DNA from: Spirosoma sp. KUDC1026
Lineage (GTDB): Bacteria > Bacteroidota > Bacteroidia > Cytophagales > Spirosomataceae
DNA: 64,000 nucleotides
Reading direction: 5' to 3'
NCBI RefSeq assembly: GCF_013375035.1
Contig: NZ_CP056032.1
Span: 1 to 64,000, forward strand
The stretch's first letter is position 1, and every line of letters begins with the position of its first letter. Made by a program: the position numbers and the translations under genes. Under the pieces are notes generated by a model. That model saw only the letters and a list, made by a program, of their open reading frames with translations. It did not search any database and was not told the DNA's origin. Positions 1 through 8,399 of the stretch are shown piece after piece.

Positions 1-91
1 GGTAAACGGTGTTACCCAGTTCCTTACAGGTTCTCATAAACTCCTGACCTTTAAAGAAGGTCGCGATGCACAAAAACGATAACTGGCTCAT
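1..91 (-). CDS. N-terminus of a probable ATP-grasp family protein (partial, runs off the window)
   Basis: An open frame starts with ATG at 91 on the minus strand and continues past base 1, giving about 30 residues that begin MSQLSFLCIATFFKGQEF. The pattern of a short beta strand, FFKGQEFM, then a helix and a second strand resembles the N-terminal nucleotide-fold start of ATP-grasp ligase-like proteins common in Bacteroidota. That recognition rests on a short stretch and is tentative. The gene lies 58 bases downstream of the aminopeptidase gene on the same strand and may share its transcript. No catalytic part of the protein is inside the window, so the substrate cannot be named. Confidence 0.5.
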   Translation of the reverse strand, partial: MSQLSFLCIATFFKGQEFMRTCKELGNTVY

Positions 92-149
92 AGAGACGGA
101 TGGGTTAGCGTGGGGAATATACTCGGCGAACGTTAGCTGTATTGCTCCG

Positions 150-1625
150 TTAACGACTTATTGACGGTATGGTTCGCAGATACTGCGTTAACAGGCGTAT
201 GCCAAAGCCGGTTGCGTTTTTTTGCGATCCGAATTCATTGTCGGCAAAGGCCATACCTGCAATGTCCAGATGCGCCCAGGCAGGGTGCTTGTCGGTGAAG
301 AATTCCAGAAATTTAGCCGCACTGATGGAACCCGCGACGGGTTTACCACTAAAATTTTTCACGTCGGCCACGTCTGACTTGATGTCTTCGTTGTACACAT
401 CCCAGACCGGCATCCGCCAGAGCCGTTCACCCGTCTTATTACCGGCATCGGTAAGCTGCGCGGCAAGGTCGTCGTTGGGCGTAAAAAGGCCGGCCGCGTG
501 GTAGCCAAGAGCCGCGATGACGCTGCCCGTCAACGTAGCCAGATCAATCAGCACGTCGGGCTGAAAATGACGGGTCATGTACGCTAGCCCATCGGCTAGA
601 ATGACCCGGCCTTCAGCGTCAGTATCAATAATTTCAATCGTTTTGCCGCTGTAAGACGTAATCACATCGCCGGGGCGGGTTGAATGCGCATCGACCGAAT
701 TTTCGGTAGCAGGTACGATTCCGATCAGATGCACGGGCAGTTTTAGCCTGGCCGCGACTTCCAGCGTTCCCAGCACGGCCGCAGCGCCCCCCATGTCACT
801 TTTCATAAGGTGCATATTGGTAGATGGCTTGATAGACAGGCCACCCGTATCGAACGTAACGCCTTTACCCACCAGACCAACTTTGGGTAAATACGTCCCA
901 CCGTTGGGTTTGTATTCCATCACGATCAGCACCGGTGGTACGGCGCTCCCCTGCCCAACGCTTAGCAGTGCGCCCAGACCCTGTTCTTCCAGCGCGGCTT
1001 TGTCCAGTACCGTTACGCTGTAGCCATACTGCTTGCCGGAAGCAAGCGCCCAGTCGGCCAGCGTTTGTGGCGTTTTGTAATTGGCGGGCGCGTTCATCAG
1101 GTTCAGCATATCTCGCTGCGTGTCGGCCAGGGCTTCGGCCCGGTCCAGAGCCTCCTGCGCAACCGTCTGTTGATCGGGGGCAACAACGATCGTTACGTGT
1201 CCGCTTTCCGAAAAGATCGTTGTTTTTTCTTCCTTGCCCGTTTGGTACAGGCGTAGATCATAGCCCCCCGCCCGAACACCCAGCACAACGGCTTCGACCA
1301 CTTCCCCCGAAAAACCGGTCAGGTCGATAGCCGTCTGATTTGACAGCCGTTCTTTCTGTTTAAAAAAGAAAAACCGGAACGCCTTGAGCCAGTCCATAAC
1401 CTTCGGCTCGCACCCGACGCCCAGCAGATACGTACGGCGGCCATCCGACCCGTATAAAGGCAGTACGTCCTTGGCATCAGCCGTAAAGTCGCGCTGTAAT
1501 ACGTCGGCCGGAACCGCTAGCCACTGGGACAGTTCGGTTAATTGAGTAGCAAGAAAATTAGACTGGATAACCGGGATAATCAGGTCGCCACTGCTGGTGG
1601 GTTGGGTTACTAAAGTAATTTTCAT
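150..1625 (-). CDS. pepA: Leucyl aminopeptidase, M17 family
   Basis: This is a cytosolic two-metal aminopeptidase that removes N-terminal residues from peptides. The C-terminal catalytic domain carries the M17 signature NTDAEGR in the form DTDAEGRVILADGLAY. It also has GKGVTFDTGGLSIKP with the metal-binding lysine and aspartate, and MKSDMGGAA. An N-terminal macro-domain-like region precedes it. I place the start at ATG 1625 (MKITLVTQ), giving 491 residues. An upstream ATG at 1652 would make the frame overlap the preceding esterase gene by 25 bases and adds only nine residues. The chosen start leaves a 2-base gap to the esterase stop, so the two genes are probably co-transcribed. Length is normal for the family. 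Confidence 0.93.
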   Translation of the reverse strand: MKITLVTQPTSSGDLIIPVIQSNFLATQLTELSQWLAVPADVLQRDFTADAKDVLPLYGSDGRRTYLLGVGCEPKVMDWLKAFRFFFFKQKERLSNQTAIDLTGFSGEVVEAVVLGVRAGGYDLRLYQTGKEEKTTIFSESGHVTIVVAPDQQTVAQEALDRAEALADTQRDMLNLMNAPANYKTPQTLADWALASGKQYGYSVTVLDKAALEEQGLGALLSVGQGSAVPPVLIVMEYKPNGGTYLPKVGLVGKGVTFDTGGLSIKPSTNMHLMKSDMGGAAAVLGTLEVAARLKLPVHLIGIVPATENSVDAHSTRPGDVITSYSGKTIEIIDTDAEGRVILADGLAYMTRHFQPDVLIDLATLTGSVIAALGYHAAGLFTPNDDLAAQLTDAGNKTGERLWRMPVWDVYNEDIKSDVADVKNFSGKPVAGSISAAKFLEFFTDKHPAWAHLDIAGMAFADNEFGSQKNATGFGIRLLTQYLRTIPSISR

Positions 1626-1627
1626 AG

Positions 1628-2716
1628 TTAGTGATGTCCGTAAAATAGCCATTCTACCGCCCGCGGAAACTCCCGGCTCCAGTGGTGTTCCTGGTGCGTG
1701 CCTTCCGGGTCGACGGATAAATACATATCGATGGTATGCCCACCGTACTGCTGCCGAACCAGCGCGTCTTTGAAACGCTGCATGTTCGGTACCATATACG
1801 CGCCTTCAGCTTCTCCCCCATACACAAAAACGCGCATAGGAACCGGTGCCTGAAAGCGGATAGCATCAAAATAAATCTTGGGGGAAATCCAGAGCGAAGG
1901 CGAGAACACCAGCAACCGTCCGAATACGCCCGGATGGCGCAGGCCCGCATAAATGCTAATCAAACCACCCAGCGAACTGCCGCCAATGCCCGTATTTTCG
2001 GGGTCGGACAGCGTACGCAGCGACGAGTCGATAAACGGCTTAAGGGTCTGGGTAATAAATTCCAGATAGAAGTGTCCCTTTCCCTTTCCAGCGCGGGTAC
2101 GTTCTAGCGTAAACTCCCGGATTCGTTCGGCCTCACCGTGGTCGATTGATACGAGAATAACTTCGTGGTTGCCTCGACTGGCCAGAATTGCCATTTTCTG
2201 TTCGATCTGCCAGCTCCCGTAACCAGTCCCCTCACCAAACAGGTTCTGCCCGTCGTGCAGGTAGAGCACCGGATAGCGTTTCTCCGGATTCGTATCGTAG
2301 TCGTGGGGCAGCAGTACGTGAACGCGACGCGTTGTGCCCAATTGGGGCAGGTCGAAATGGGCACTGATCAGCTCGATACGAGGCAGAAAGCTGGGGTTGA
2401 ATTGATTGCCATACCAGCGCCAGTGCGGTACGATATCCGGCTCAACGTGGGCCTCCCCAGAGCAGTACCGGTTCAGGACGCCCTCGCCCGTCGACCCCAG
2501 TTCCACATGCTCCCAGCCGCCTTTCGTGTACTTATACTCAAACGATTCGGGGAGCGGCTCCCCCTCTGGAAACTCCAGGACGTAGTTTCCTTCCTCCACC
2601 AACTGCAGTCGAAAACGCTCATCGCAGGGGTGCCAGCCGTTGATCGAGCCCGCCAGAAATATCGGGCGATCATCGATAACGGGTGTGTAAAGTTCCAGAC
2701 GCAGCGATGAAGACAT
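1628..2716 (-). CDS. Esterase of the Fes/esterase D type with N-terminal carbohydrate-binding-like domain
   Basis: A 362-residue alpha/beta hydrolase of the putative esterase family (PF00756; enterochelin esterase and esterase D relatives). The first 100 residues (PIFLAGSINGWHPCDERF, then KYTKGGWEHVELG) look like the E-set/CBM20-48-like domain often fused to these enzymes. The hydrolase core follows, with RRVHVLLPHDYD, YLHDGQNLF and the nucleophile elbow GIGGSSLGG. A late GTHQEHHWS stretch probably supplies the catalytic histidine. There is no signal peptide, so it is probably cytosolic. The substrate (a siderophore ester, acyl ester or glycoside ester) cannot be told from sequence. It is the first gene of a pair with pepA. 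Confidence 0.85.
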   Translation of the reverse strand: MSSSLRLELYTPVIDDRPIFLAGSINGWHPCDERFRLQLVEEGNYVLEFPEGEPLPESFEYKYTKGGWEHVELGSTGEGVLNRYCSGEAHVEPDIVPHWRWYGNQFNPSFLPRIELISAHFDLPQLGTTRRVHVLLPHDYDTNPEKRYPVLYLHDGQNLFGEGTGYGSWQIEQKMAILASRGNHEVILVSIDHGEAERIREFTLERTRAGKGKGHFYLEFITQTLKPFIDSSLRTLSDPENTGIGGSSLGGLISIYAGLRHPGVFGRLLVFSPSLWISPKIYFDAIRFQAPVPMRVFVYGGEAEGAYMVPNMQRFKDALVRQQYGGHTIDMYLSVDPEGTHQEHHWSREFPRAVEWLFYGHH

Positions 2717-2770
2717 AGCTATAAAAGTCAGGAGCCTGCCACTTGGTTCGATTTTGGGGTAGACAAGGTT

Positions 2771-2832
2771 GTTTTATGAACAGGATTATCAGGAATTCGA
2801 TCTTTAAAATCATGTAATCCTGTCCATAAAAC
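2771..2832. repeat. Palindromic repeat built on CAGGATTA
   Basis: Arms of 18 bases at 2771-2788 (GTTTTATGAACAGGATTA) and 2815-2832 are inverted copies with one mismatch, around a 26-base loop. It lies between the DUF389 and esterase genes, both read leftwards. It has the look of the dispersed CAGGATT palindromes seen in Bacteroidota intergenic DNA. It could also stop transcription from the DUF389 gene. Confidence 0.7.
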
Positions 2833-2864
2833 GCCGGTAGCAGCTCTAGCAGCTAAAGACTTCG

Positions 2865-4259
2865 CTACTCGATGATCAGTTTGATTTTCCGGCTTTTCGT
2901 CCGTTGTTGCAGCCAGCGCTCGATCCGCCGACGCTCCGCAGTTGTGTGCCTGCGGCTAAATTTGGCGTATACCAGCATCACGGTATCGGGCGTATTGCTC
3001 CGCGCGTTCATCACGAGCGAATTGGCCGCCGTAAATGTCTGCACGTCCGGCATCAGCGTTTTAAGCTCGTTACGTAGATCCATCACCGGAACACGGGTAT
3101 TTTTATCGGTGGCAATAACGCGGTTCAGCGAATCAATAATCTGATCTTTCCGGGCAATCGACGACTGACTGTACTTAATTACCTGATCGGTAACGGTGTT
3201 GGTAATTGCATTTACGTCTACCTCCGTATCCTTGAAACTTCCCTGCTTAATAACCAGGCTGACATCATCTAATCCGTATGCGGGCATTCGGGCCCGGAGA
3301 CTATTGACCGAGTCGGTGGGGAGCGGCTCACCCACTACGGTCAGTTCCAGCGTACTTTGCCGCCGATTGTAGTACGCTTTATAGCCAATGACTTGCCGGT
3401 ACTCAAAATTCCCTTCGTTGGTTACAAACCGCTTGGCTTCCTGCTCAAAGATCGTTTTCCGGACAATCTGATACCCCAGATACGTACTGGGAATCAGGAC
3501 GACAAAGACCGCAATCCAGATGGTATTCCGAACGTGTCGTTCGATCTCGGGCGATGGATATTCTTTCAGATGAAACCCCAGAAAACGCACGATTAGGAAC
3601 GTAGCCAGGCTAATACAAACGCCGTTGATCAGAAACAGGTAGAACGCGCTGGCAAAATAATACAGGTTCAATGTAGCCAGACCGTACCCTGCTGTACATA
3701 GGGGCGGCATCAGCGCCGTAGCAATGGCCACACCGGGAATTACGTTGGTCACTTTATCCCGACGCGTTCCAGCCACAATACCAGCCAGCCCACCCACAAA
3801 CGCAATAAAGGCGTCCCAGACCGTGGGCGACGTCCGGGCCAGCAGTTCCGACTGGGCGATGTGCAGCGGACTGATCAGAAAATAGATTGTCGACGTCAGC
3901 AGGCTGATCCCGGCGGCAATGCTGAGGTTCTTGAGCGCCCGCTGAATCATCAGCAGGTCATTGATACCGATACCGAGACCAATACCCATAATAGGCCCCA
4001 TCAGGGGCGAGATGAGCATGGCTCCGATAATGACCGCCGTTGAGTTGACATTCAGACCGATGGACGCGATAAAGATGGCAAAAATGAGGGTCCACAGATT
4101 GGCCCCCCTGAATTCTATCCCCCGGCTGATGGACTGAATGATGTTTTCTTCGTTTTCTTTGTCCTCTTCCAGACTAAATCGCTCCCGCAGTTGGCTCCCA
4201 ATTTGAGCGACCATGTCCGTGCGCTGCGACTTATGCTGCTTGGGTTCATTAACAATCAT
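2865..4259 (-). CDS. DUF389 family integral membrane protein
   Basis: A 464-residue membrane protein of the DUF389 family (the TIGR00341 type). After a charged N-terminus come at least six hydrophobic segments. They include the family-defining run with STAVIIGAMLISPLMGPIMG and the later ATALMPPLCTAGYGLA. The C-terminal 170 residues are soluble and contain an OsmY/BON-like alpha-beta pattern. The function is unknown in the family. I chose ATG 4259 (MIVNEPKQ). An upstream ATG at 4304 would add 15 residues, some of them hydrophobic, and lies only 35 bases from the divergent antiporter start. The gene diverges from that antiporter gene, so the pair may share a control region. Confidence 0.85.
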   Translation of the reverse strand: MIVNEPKQHKSQRTDMVAQIGSQLRERFSLEEDKENEENIIQSISRGIEFRGANLWTLIFAIFIASIGLNVNSTAVIIGAMLISPLMGPIMGIGLGIGINDLLMIQRALKNLSIAAGISLLTSTIYFLISPLHIAQSELLARTSPTVWDAFIAFVGGLAGIVAGTRRDKVTNVIPGVAIATALMPPLCTAGYGLATLNLYYFASAFYLFLINGVCISLATFLIVRFLGFHLKEYPSPEIERHVRNTIWIAVFVVLIPSTYLGYQIVRKTIFEQEAKRFVTNEGNFEYRQVIGYKAYYNRRQSTLELTVVGEPLPTDSVNSLRARMPAYGLDDVSLVIKQGSFKDTEVDVNAITNTVTDQVIKYSQSSIARKDQIIDSLNRVIATDKNTRVPVMDLRNELKTLMPDVQTFTAANSLVMNARSNTPDTVMLVYAKFSRRHTTAERRRIERWLQQRTKSRKIKLIIE

Positions 4260-4339
4260 ACCCGTGTTGGTGGTTAGTACTACATGAAGCCTTAGAACGA
4301 ACATCTAATCCTCTTTCTTCACAACACCTGCTGGTCAAT

Positions 4340-5584
4340 ATGGATATATTTACACTAATTACTATTCTCATTGTTATCGCGGCCGTATTTGCTTACCTGA
4401 ATACCCGCTTTCTAAAGCTTCCAGACTCTATTGGAGTCATGGTACTGTCGGTTGTGCTTTCTGTGGTCATGCTCAGTCTTGATACTATTGACGCACCTTT
4501 TTTCTCTGTTGTCCGCAATAGTGTAGCTCAAATTGATTTTAACCGCGTAATTTTTGATGTTCTACTGAGCTTCCTGCTGTTTGCCGGTGCTTTTCATACC
4601 GACGCGGCAAAACTACGGGTCGAACGGAAATCCGTGATCTTGTTTGCCTTTGTAGGCGTTCTGATCAGCACTTTTTTGGTTGGAACAGGTCTCTATTATG
4701 CCGTCGCCTGGCTGGGCCACAGCCTTTCCTATCCAGCCTGCCTGCTGTTTGGTGCCCTGATTTCGCCCACCGACCCCATTGCCGTTCTGGGCATTCTGAC
4801 CAAGTTCAAACTGCCGGAAAGCGTTAAACTGAATATTGTTGGCGAGTCGCTATTCAACGATGGCGTGGGCGTGGTTATTTTCTCCTCTATTTATCGCATC
4901 ATTCTGGAAGGTAGTGATAGTGTCAGCGCGGGCGAAATTGCCTGGCTTTTTGTGGAAGAAGCGGGGGGCGGAATTCTACTTGGATTGTTGCTGGGCTACG
5001 GCATGTACCTGCTACTACGGTCTATCAATCACTATCAGACCGAAGTTATCGTAACGGTAGCAGGGGTAATGGGCGGCTATCTGCTGGCCCAGCAAATTCA
5101 CGTATCCGGTCCACTGGCGATGGTGGTGGCCGGTCTGTTAGTGGGCGACCAGGCTCGTCAGGACGCCATGAGCCATACTACAGAAGAATACGTGGATAAA
5201 TTCTGGGAACTGATTGACGTGATTCTGAACTCACTGCTATTCGTTCTGATTGGTATAGAGTTGATCGTTATCGAATTTGATCTGTCGCAGTGGCCTATCT
5301 ATTTGCTGGTCATCGGTATCGTGTTAGTATCGCGTTATCTGGCCATTACGATTCCTTTCACAATGGCAAAACGATGGCTCGATCTGGACAACAAGGCACC
5401 TATTCTACTCACCTGGGGCGGCTTACGAGGGGGCCTCTCAATCGCGATGGCTCTGTCCGTCAGTAATGACGTACCGCATAAGGATTTTATCGTGACAATC
5501 ACCTACGCCGTCGTTCTGTTCTCGGTTATCGTTCAGGGTCTAACGATGGAGCGTTTGATCAAACGACTCTATCCAGGCACATAG
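4340..5584 (+). CDS. Sodium/proton antiporter, NhaP-like CPA1 family
   Basis: A 414-residue inner-membrane cation/proton antiporter with about twelve hydrophobic segments. Family landmarks are LISPTDPIAVLGILTKF and GESLFNDGVGVVIF, which contains the Asn-Asp ion-binding pair of electroneutral CPA1 exchangers. A late conserved TWGGLRGGLSIAMALS is also present. It exports Na+ (or K+) in exchange for protons and serves pH and salt homeostasis. There is no cytoplasmic TrkA-C tail, so this is the short form. It diverges from the DUF389 gene and converges with the Septu-like pair, its stop lying 5 bases from the HNH gene's stop. Confidence 0.92.
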   Translation: MDIFTLITILIVIAAVFAYLNTRFLKLPDSIGVMVLSVVLSVVMLSLDTIDAPFFSVVRNSVAQIDFNRVIFDVLLSFLLFAGAFHTDAAKLRVERKSVILFAFVGVLISTFLVGTGLYYAVAWLGHSLSYPACLLFGALISPTDPIAVLGILTKFKLPESVKLNIVGESLFNDGVGVVIFSSIYRIILEGSDSVSAGEIAWLFVEEAGGGILLGLLLGYGMYLLLRSINHYQTEVIVTVAGVMGGYLLAQQIHVSGPLAMVVAGLLVGDQARQDAMSHTTEEYVDKFWELIDVILNSLLFVLIGIELIVIEFDLSQWPIYLLVIGIVLVSRYLAITIPFTMAKRWLDLDNKAPILLTWGGLRGGLSIAMALSVSNDVPHKDFIVTITYAVVLFSVIVQGLTMERLIKRLYPGT

Positions 5585-5589
5585 CCGTG

Positions 5590-6402
5590 TTACGCTAATT
5601 CCGGAAAGTTAGCACGCACCATGGCGGTAAAGACTTTTGCCGTTGTGGTCGCCTGCGCCACAAACAGTTTAGCCGTCACAATAAGCATTTCAATGGTATT
5701 CCAGTCTTGGCCACTTTGCTGAATGAATTTATCCCGGTCTGCCTGTGTCATCTGGTCCAGATCAAAACTGGCCAGAAAGATGTTATTCCTGACGTTTTGA
5801 AGATGTGCTTCCCGTAATCGGTTCAATTCGGGCCGGTCAATCCCAAAACCAGTAATCGACACGTTTCCCCGATTGGTTTTAGCAGTTGGTACGTGGCGGT
5901 TGAATGTAATGTGTTCTTCAGGTTCGTCAACAGATGGATGTAGGAGTATTGGAGCCTCGTTCTGGTAATCAGCCGTATGATTTCTGGCTCGCAGAGTTTC
6001 GTCTTCAAGCGGAAAATAATTTTTCTTGAACCGCTGATTACAGATCTGGCAGGAGAAAAACAGATTGCCCCAGTCGTAGGCCAGCCAATAATAACCGGGG
6101 CGCATGAGTTTGCTGGTACGTTTTTCGGTATAACCAGCTTTGGGACGAAAGTGCTCAACGTCACCGTATCCATTAGCGGTGAAATCAGCCTCGCAGAAAC
6201 AGCATTTACCGTGCTGCTCGTCGATGAGTTGCGCTTTTACGGTAGCATCGCCGTAGATAGTCGATTGAATATCAAACTTGGCGGTGCCGTTGTCGTACAA
6301 TGCTGGATTTGCTTCGTATAGTCGCTTGTTTTCATCCGTCGCCGGGATTCCATCGTCAGTCAGTACGGCAGGTACGTTTGTCGACTTTTCAACCCGAATC
6401 AT
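5590..6402 (-). CDS. ptuB: HNH nuclease of a Septu-like defence pair (PtuB type)
   Basis: A 270-residue protein with a zinc-finger HNH arrangement: CCFC at 67-70, DVEHFRPK at 81-88, WGNLFFSCQICNQRFKK at 111-127 with C118, C121 and N122. This pattern matches the TIGR02646/PtuB family. These nucleases are the effectors of Septu and of retrons that use PtuAB, cutting DNA or RNA when phage is sensed. The ATG overlaps the stop of the ATPase gene by four bases (ATGA at 6402-6399), indicating translational coupling. The whole pair is more AT-rich than its flanks, which suggests acquisition. Family assignment is by motif only; the partner gene strengthens it. Confidence 0.8.
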   Translation of the reverse strand: MIRVEKSTNVPAVLTDDGIPATDENKRLYEANPALYDNGTAKFDIQSTIYGDATVKAQLIDEQHGKCCFCEADFTANGYGDVEHFRPKAGYTEKRTSKLMRPGYYWLAYDWGNLFFSCQICNQRFKKNYFPLEDETLRARNHTADYQNEAPILLHPSVDEPEEHITFNRHVPTAKTNRGNVSITGFGIDRPELNRLREAHLQNVRNNIFLASFDLDQMTQADRDKFIQQSGQDWNTIEMLIVTAKLFVAQATTTAKVFTAMVRANFPELA

Positions 6403-7670
6403 GGCTCCTGTTGTTTGCTACGTAGGACGTTAGCTAACTGCTGAATAATGGTCTCGGCCTGTACTTCTGCCTCATCCCGGCCAAAGGGGACAAACCCAAT
6501 CTGGTCGTCCAGTTCCGATAAACGAGCCTGTTGCTTTAGCGTCAGTTTCTGTTTTGACAACAGCGCATCGCGTTCGGTACGTAGTTCTGTTAGCGGCTCT
6601 GAACGTGCCGGTACGTGTCCAAACAAATCGCTGTTCAGTATCTGGTCAACGCTCCATTTACTTACATCGATCGGGTCGTTGACAACTACTGTTTGATCGC
6701 CCTCGCGTTTCAGCAAAATGATGTTCGCATCCAGCGGGCGCTCCTCGGCGGCTACAACAATCAACGGACTGTGCGCCGTTACAATAAACTGCGTATTGGG
6801 AAACGTTTCAGTCAGGAACTTGACAATAGTCCGTTGAAACTTGGGGTGTAGATGCAGATCGATCTCATCAACCAGACAGACAGCAGGCTCACTCAGGGGA
6901 TCGTTGCTTTCAGGATACCGATCGAATAAGCCTTTGGCAAAGTCCACCATCCAGGCAATGAGCGTCTTGTAGCCGAGGCTAAGTTCGTGGAGTAAAACTT
7001 CTCCATAATTAGTCCTGAAATAAACCTTGGGTGGACCAAACCTGGATATGGCATTGGCGACAATTCTCATATCTGTCACCTCTTCTCTCAATAATCGCTT
7101 CAGTAGGGTAATAATTTGTCTATAATTGCTCTCGGAGCCTTCAGTCGCCTTCAGCGAAGCATAATCTGCCTGGACTAGTAACTCCTCCGCGTTAACCAAT
7201 GAAGCATCCTCTTGGAAAAGACTCTTTACCCCATTGTAAGTTTCTTCAGTTAGTCCGCTTGTCCCAATTCTTCTTGCAGCTCCGTACGCGAAAAGAACTG
7301 GTCGTGCTTGAGAAAATTCACCAGATTCGACAATTTGAATTACTGATTCTTGACTAGTGTATAACCCATCACGACGAGTATTGATTCTTAGTGAAAAACT
7401 GAGTCCATATATAGATTTTCCATCTGATTTTATTATTGATACTCGACCGTCTTTCCATTCTCTTTTGAACCAGTGTGGGCTCACGTATACTTCTTTCTCT
7501 AAAAGACACAACCCCTTCAGTACCGTTGTCTTCCCCGTACCATTATCACCCAGAATTATGTTCCAGCGCGTAGCATTACCGTCTTTATCGGTAAAATTGA
7601 TGGTCTGCTTCGTCCCAAACGAACGAACATTTTCCAGCGAAATACTTTTAAACCAGACGCGGGGATCCAT
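6399..7670 (-). CDS. ptuA: AAA/ABC-type ATPase of a Septu-like defence pair (PtuA type)
   Basis: A 423-residue SMC/ABC-like ATPase with Walker A GDNGTGKTT at 41-49, an ABC-signature-like LSLGYKT at 230-236, Walker B VCLVDEIDLHLHP at 264-276 and the H-loop TAH at 298-300. The coiled-coil insert is short, as in PtuA and OLD-like ATPases. A charged C-terminal tail (about 355-423) follows the ATPase core and may contact the nuclease. In Septu, ATPase dimers hold the HNH partner inactive until infection. The gene is first in a two-gene operon with the HNH gene. No reverse transcriptase lies nearby, so this is not a retron. Interpretation as Septu is from architecture and gene order. Confidence 0.8.
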   Translation of the reverse strand: MDPRVWFKSISLENVRSFGTKQTINFTDKDGNATRWNIILGDNGTGKTTVLKGLCLLEKEVYVSPHWFKREWKDGRVSIIKSDGKSIYGLSFSLRINTRRDGLYTSQESVIQIVESGEFSQARPVLFAYGAARRIGTSGLTEETYNGVKSLFQEDASLVNAEELLVQADYASLKATEGSESNYRQIITLLKRLLREEVTDMRIVANAISRFGPPKVYFRTNYGEVLLHELSLGYKTLIAWMVDFAKGLFDRYPESNDPLSEPAVCLVDEIDLHLHPKFQRTIVKFLTETFPNTQFIVTAHSPLIVVAAEERPLDANIILLKREGDQTVVVNDPIDVSKWSVDQILNSDLFGHVPARSEPLTELRTERDALLSKQKLTLKQQARLSELDDQIGFVPFGRDEAEVQAETIIQQLANVLRSKQQEP

Positions 7671-7747
7671 ACAGCTTGTAGCTTTTCAGTAAAATTAATA
7701 CTAATTTGATGGGTAACTTCCGATTCAACTACTAAACGATTCAGGAA

Positions 7748-7978
7748 ATGCAGGTAATGATCGATGTTGACGACCATCTGATTGAATCGCTGGGCTACGA
7801 GCGTGTTAAAGACCTGCTCAGTGATTCAGCAGCTCATCTGGAGATAAAGGTTGCAGCACAGGAAATTCTTCGGGAAATAAGCGCAGAAGACCCAGCGCAG
7901 GATGCCGCCTGGGCAGTTGCTCGCCAGCAAGCCTGGGACCAAGAAAAACACAAATATCAACCTGACCATAACGAATGA
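7748..7978 (+). CDS. Probable antitoxin of a PIN-domain toxin pair
   Basis: A 76-residue acidic, soluble protein (MQVMIDVDDHLIESLGYERV) directly upstream of a PIN-domain gene and overlapping it by four bases (ATGA at 7975-7978). That coupling is typical of VapBC-type antitoxins. I see no clear ribbon-helix-helix or AbrB motif. The N-terminus has a strand followed by helices, and the C-terminal 30 residues are rich in A, Q and W, suited to wrapping the toxin. An alternative ATG lies three codons later. The antitoxin role is inferred from context, not from its own sequence. Confidence 0.65.
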   Translation: MQVMIDVDDHLIESLGYERVKDLLSDSAAHLEIKVAAQEILREISAEDPAQDAAWAVARQQAWDQEKHKYQPDHNE

Positions 7979-8397
7979 CTTTCGTTATTGATGCGAACAT
8001 CCTGATGAGTGCGTTGATCAGTGGAAAAGCCTTTTATCGAACTATTTTTAACGCATTGGATGTAGTCACGCCAGATTTTGCATTGATTGAAATCGATAAA
8101 TATCGAGAGACTATTCTCTCCAAAGCAAAACTAAAAGGTGAAGACATGCAACGTTTTACACTCGCTCTTTTTGAGGGTATTACGGTCTTACCCAATTATA
8201 TCTTATCAACAGAGTCGATAGCCAAGGCCAGTCGTTTGATTATCAATGTAGATCCTAAAGATATTCCATATCTGGCGCTAGCAATACAAACGAACGCCGT
8301 TTTAATAACCAGAGACCGACCTATTTACACGGCCGCTCGTCAAGAAGGCTTTCGTAATATCATCCTCTTTGACGACTTTCTCCGGCAATATCTGTAA
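7975..8397 (+). CDS. PIN-domain ribonuclease toxin
   Basis: A 140-residue protein with the four acidic positions of a PIN domain: D6 in FVIDANIL, E39 in ALIEIDKYR, D96 in DPKDIPYLALA and D114 in LITRDR. PIN toxins bind Mg2+ or Mn2+ and cut tRNA, rRNA or mRNA when released from their antitoxin. The family resembles the putative toxin-antitoxin PIN proteins of Bacteroidota (COG1848/COG2405-like). It is translationally coupled to the small gene before it. The base composition is AT-richer than the neighbouring ABC gene, which fits transfer together with the Septu-like pair. The target RNA cannot be predicted. Confidence 0.82.
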   Translation: MTFVIDANILMSALISGKAFYRTIFNALDVVTPDFALIEIDKYRETILSKAKLKGEDMQRFTLALFEGITVLPNYILSTESIAKASRLIINVDPKDIPYLALAIQTNAVLITRDRPIYTAARQEGFRNIILFDDFLRQYL

Positions 8398-8399
8398 CC

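Noticed and set aside
935..1330. Antisense open frames opposite the aminopeptidase and many other genes
   Set aside because: They mirror the codon bias of well-supported genes on the other strand and have no domain features.
5590..8397. Retron-type organisation
   Set aside because: The ATPase/HNH pair is also found in retrons, but no reverse transcriptase gene or msr-msd-like RNA region is present nearby.
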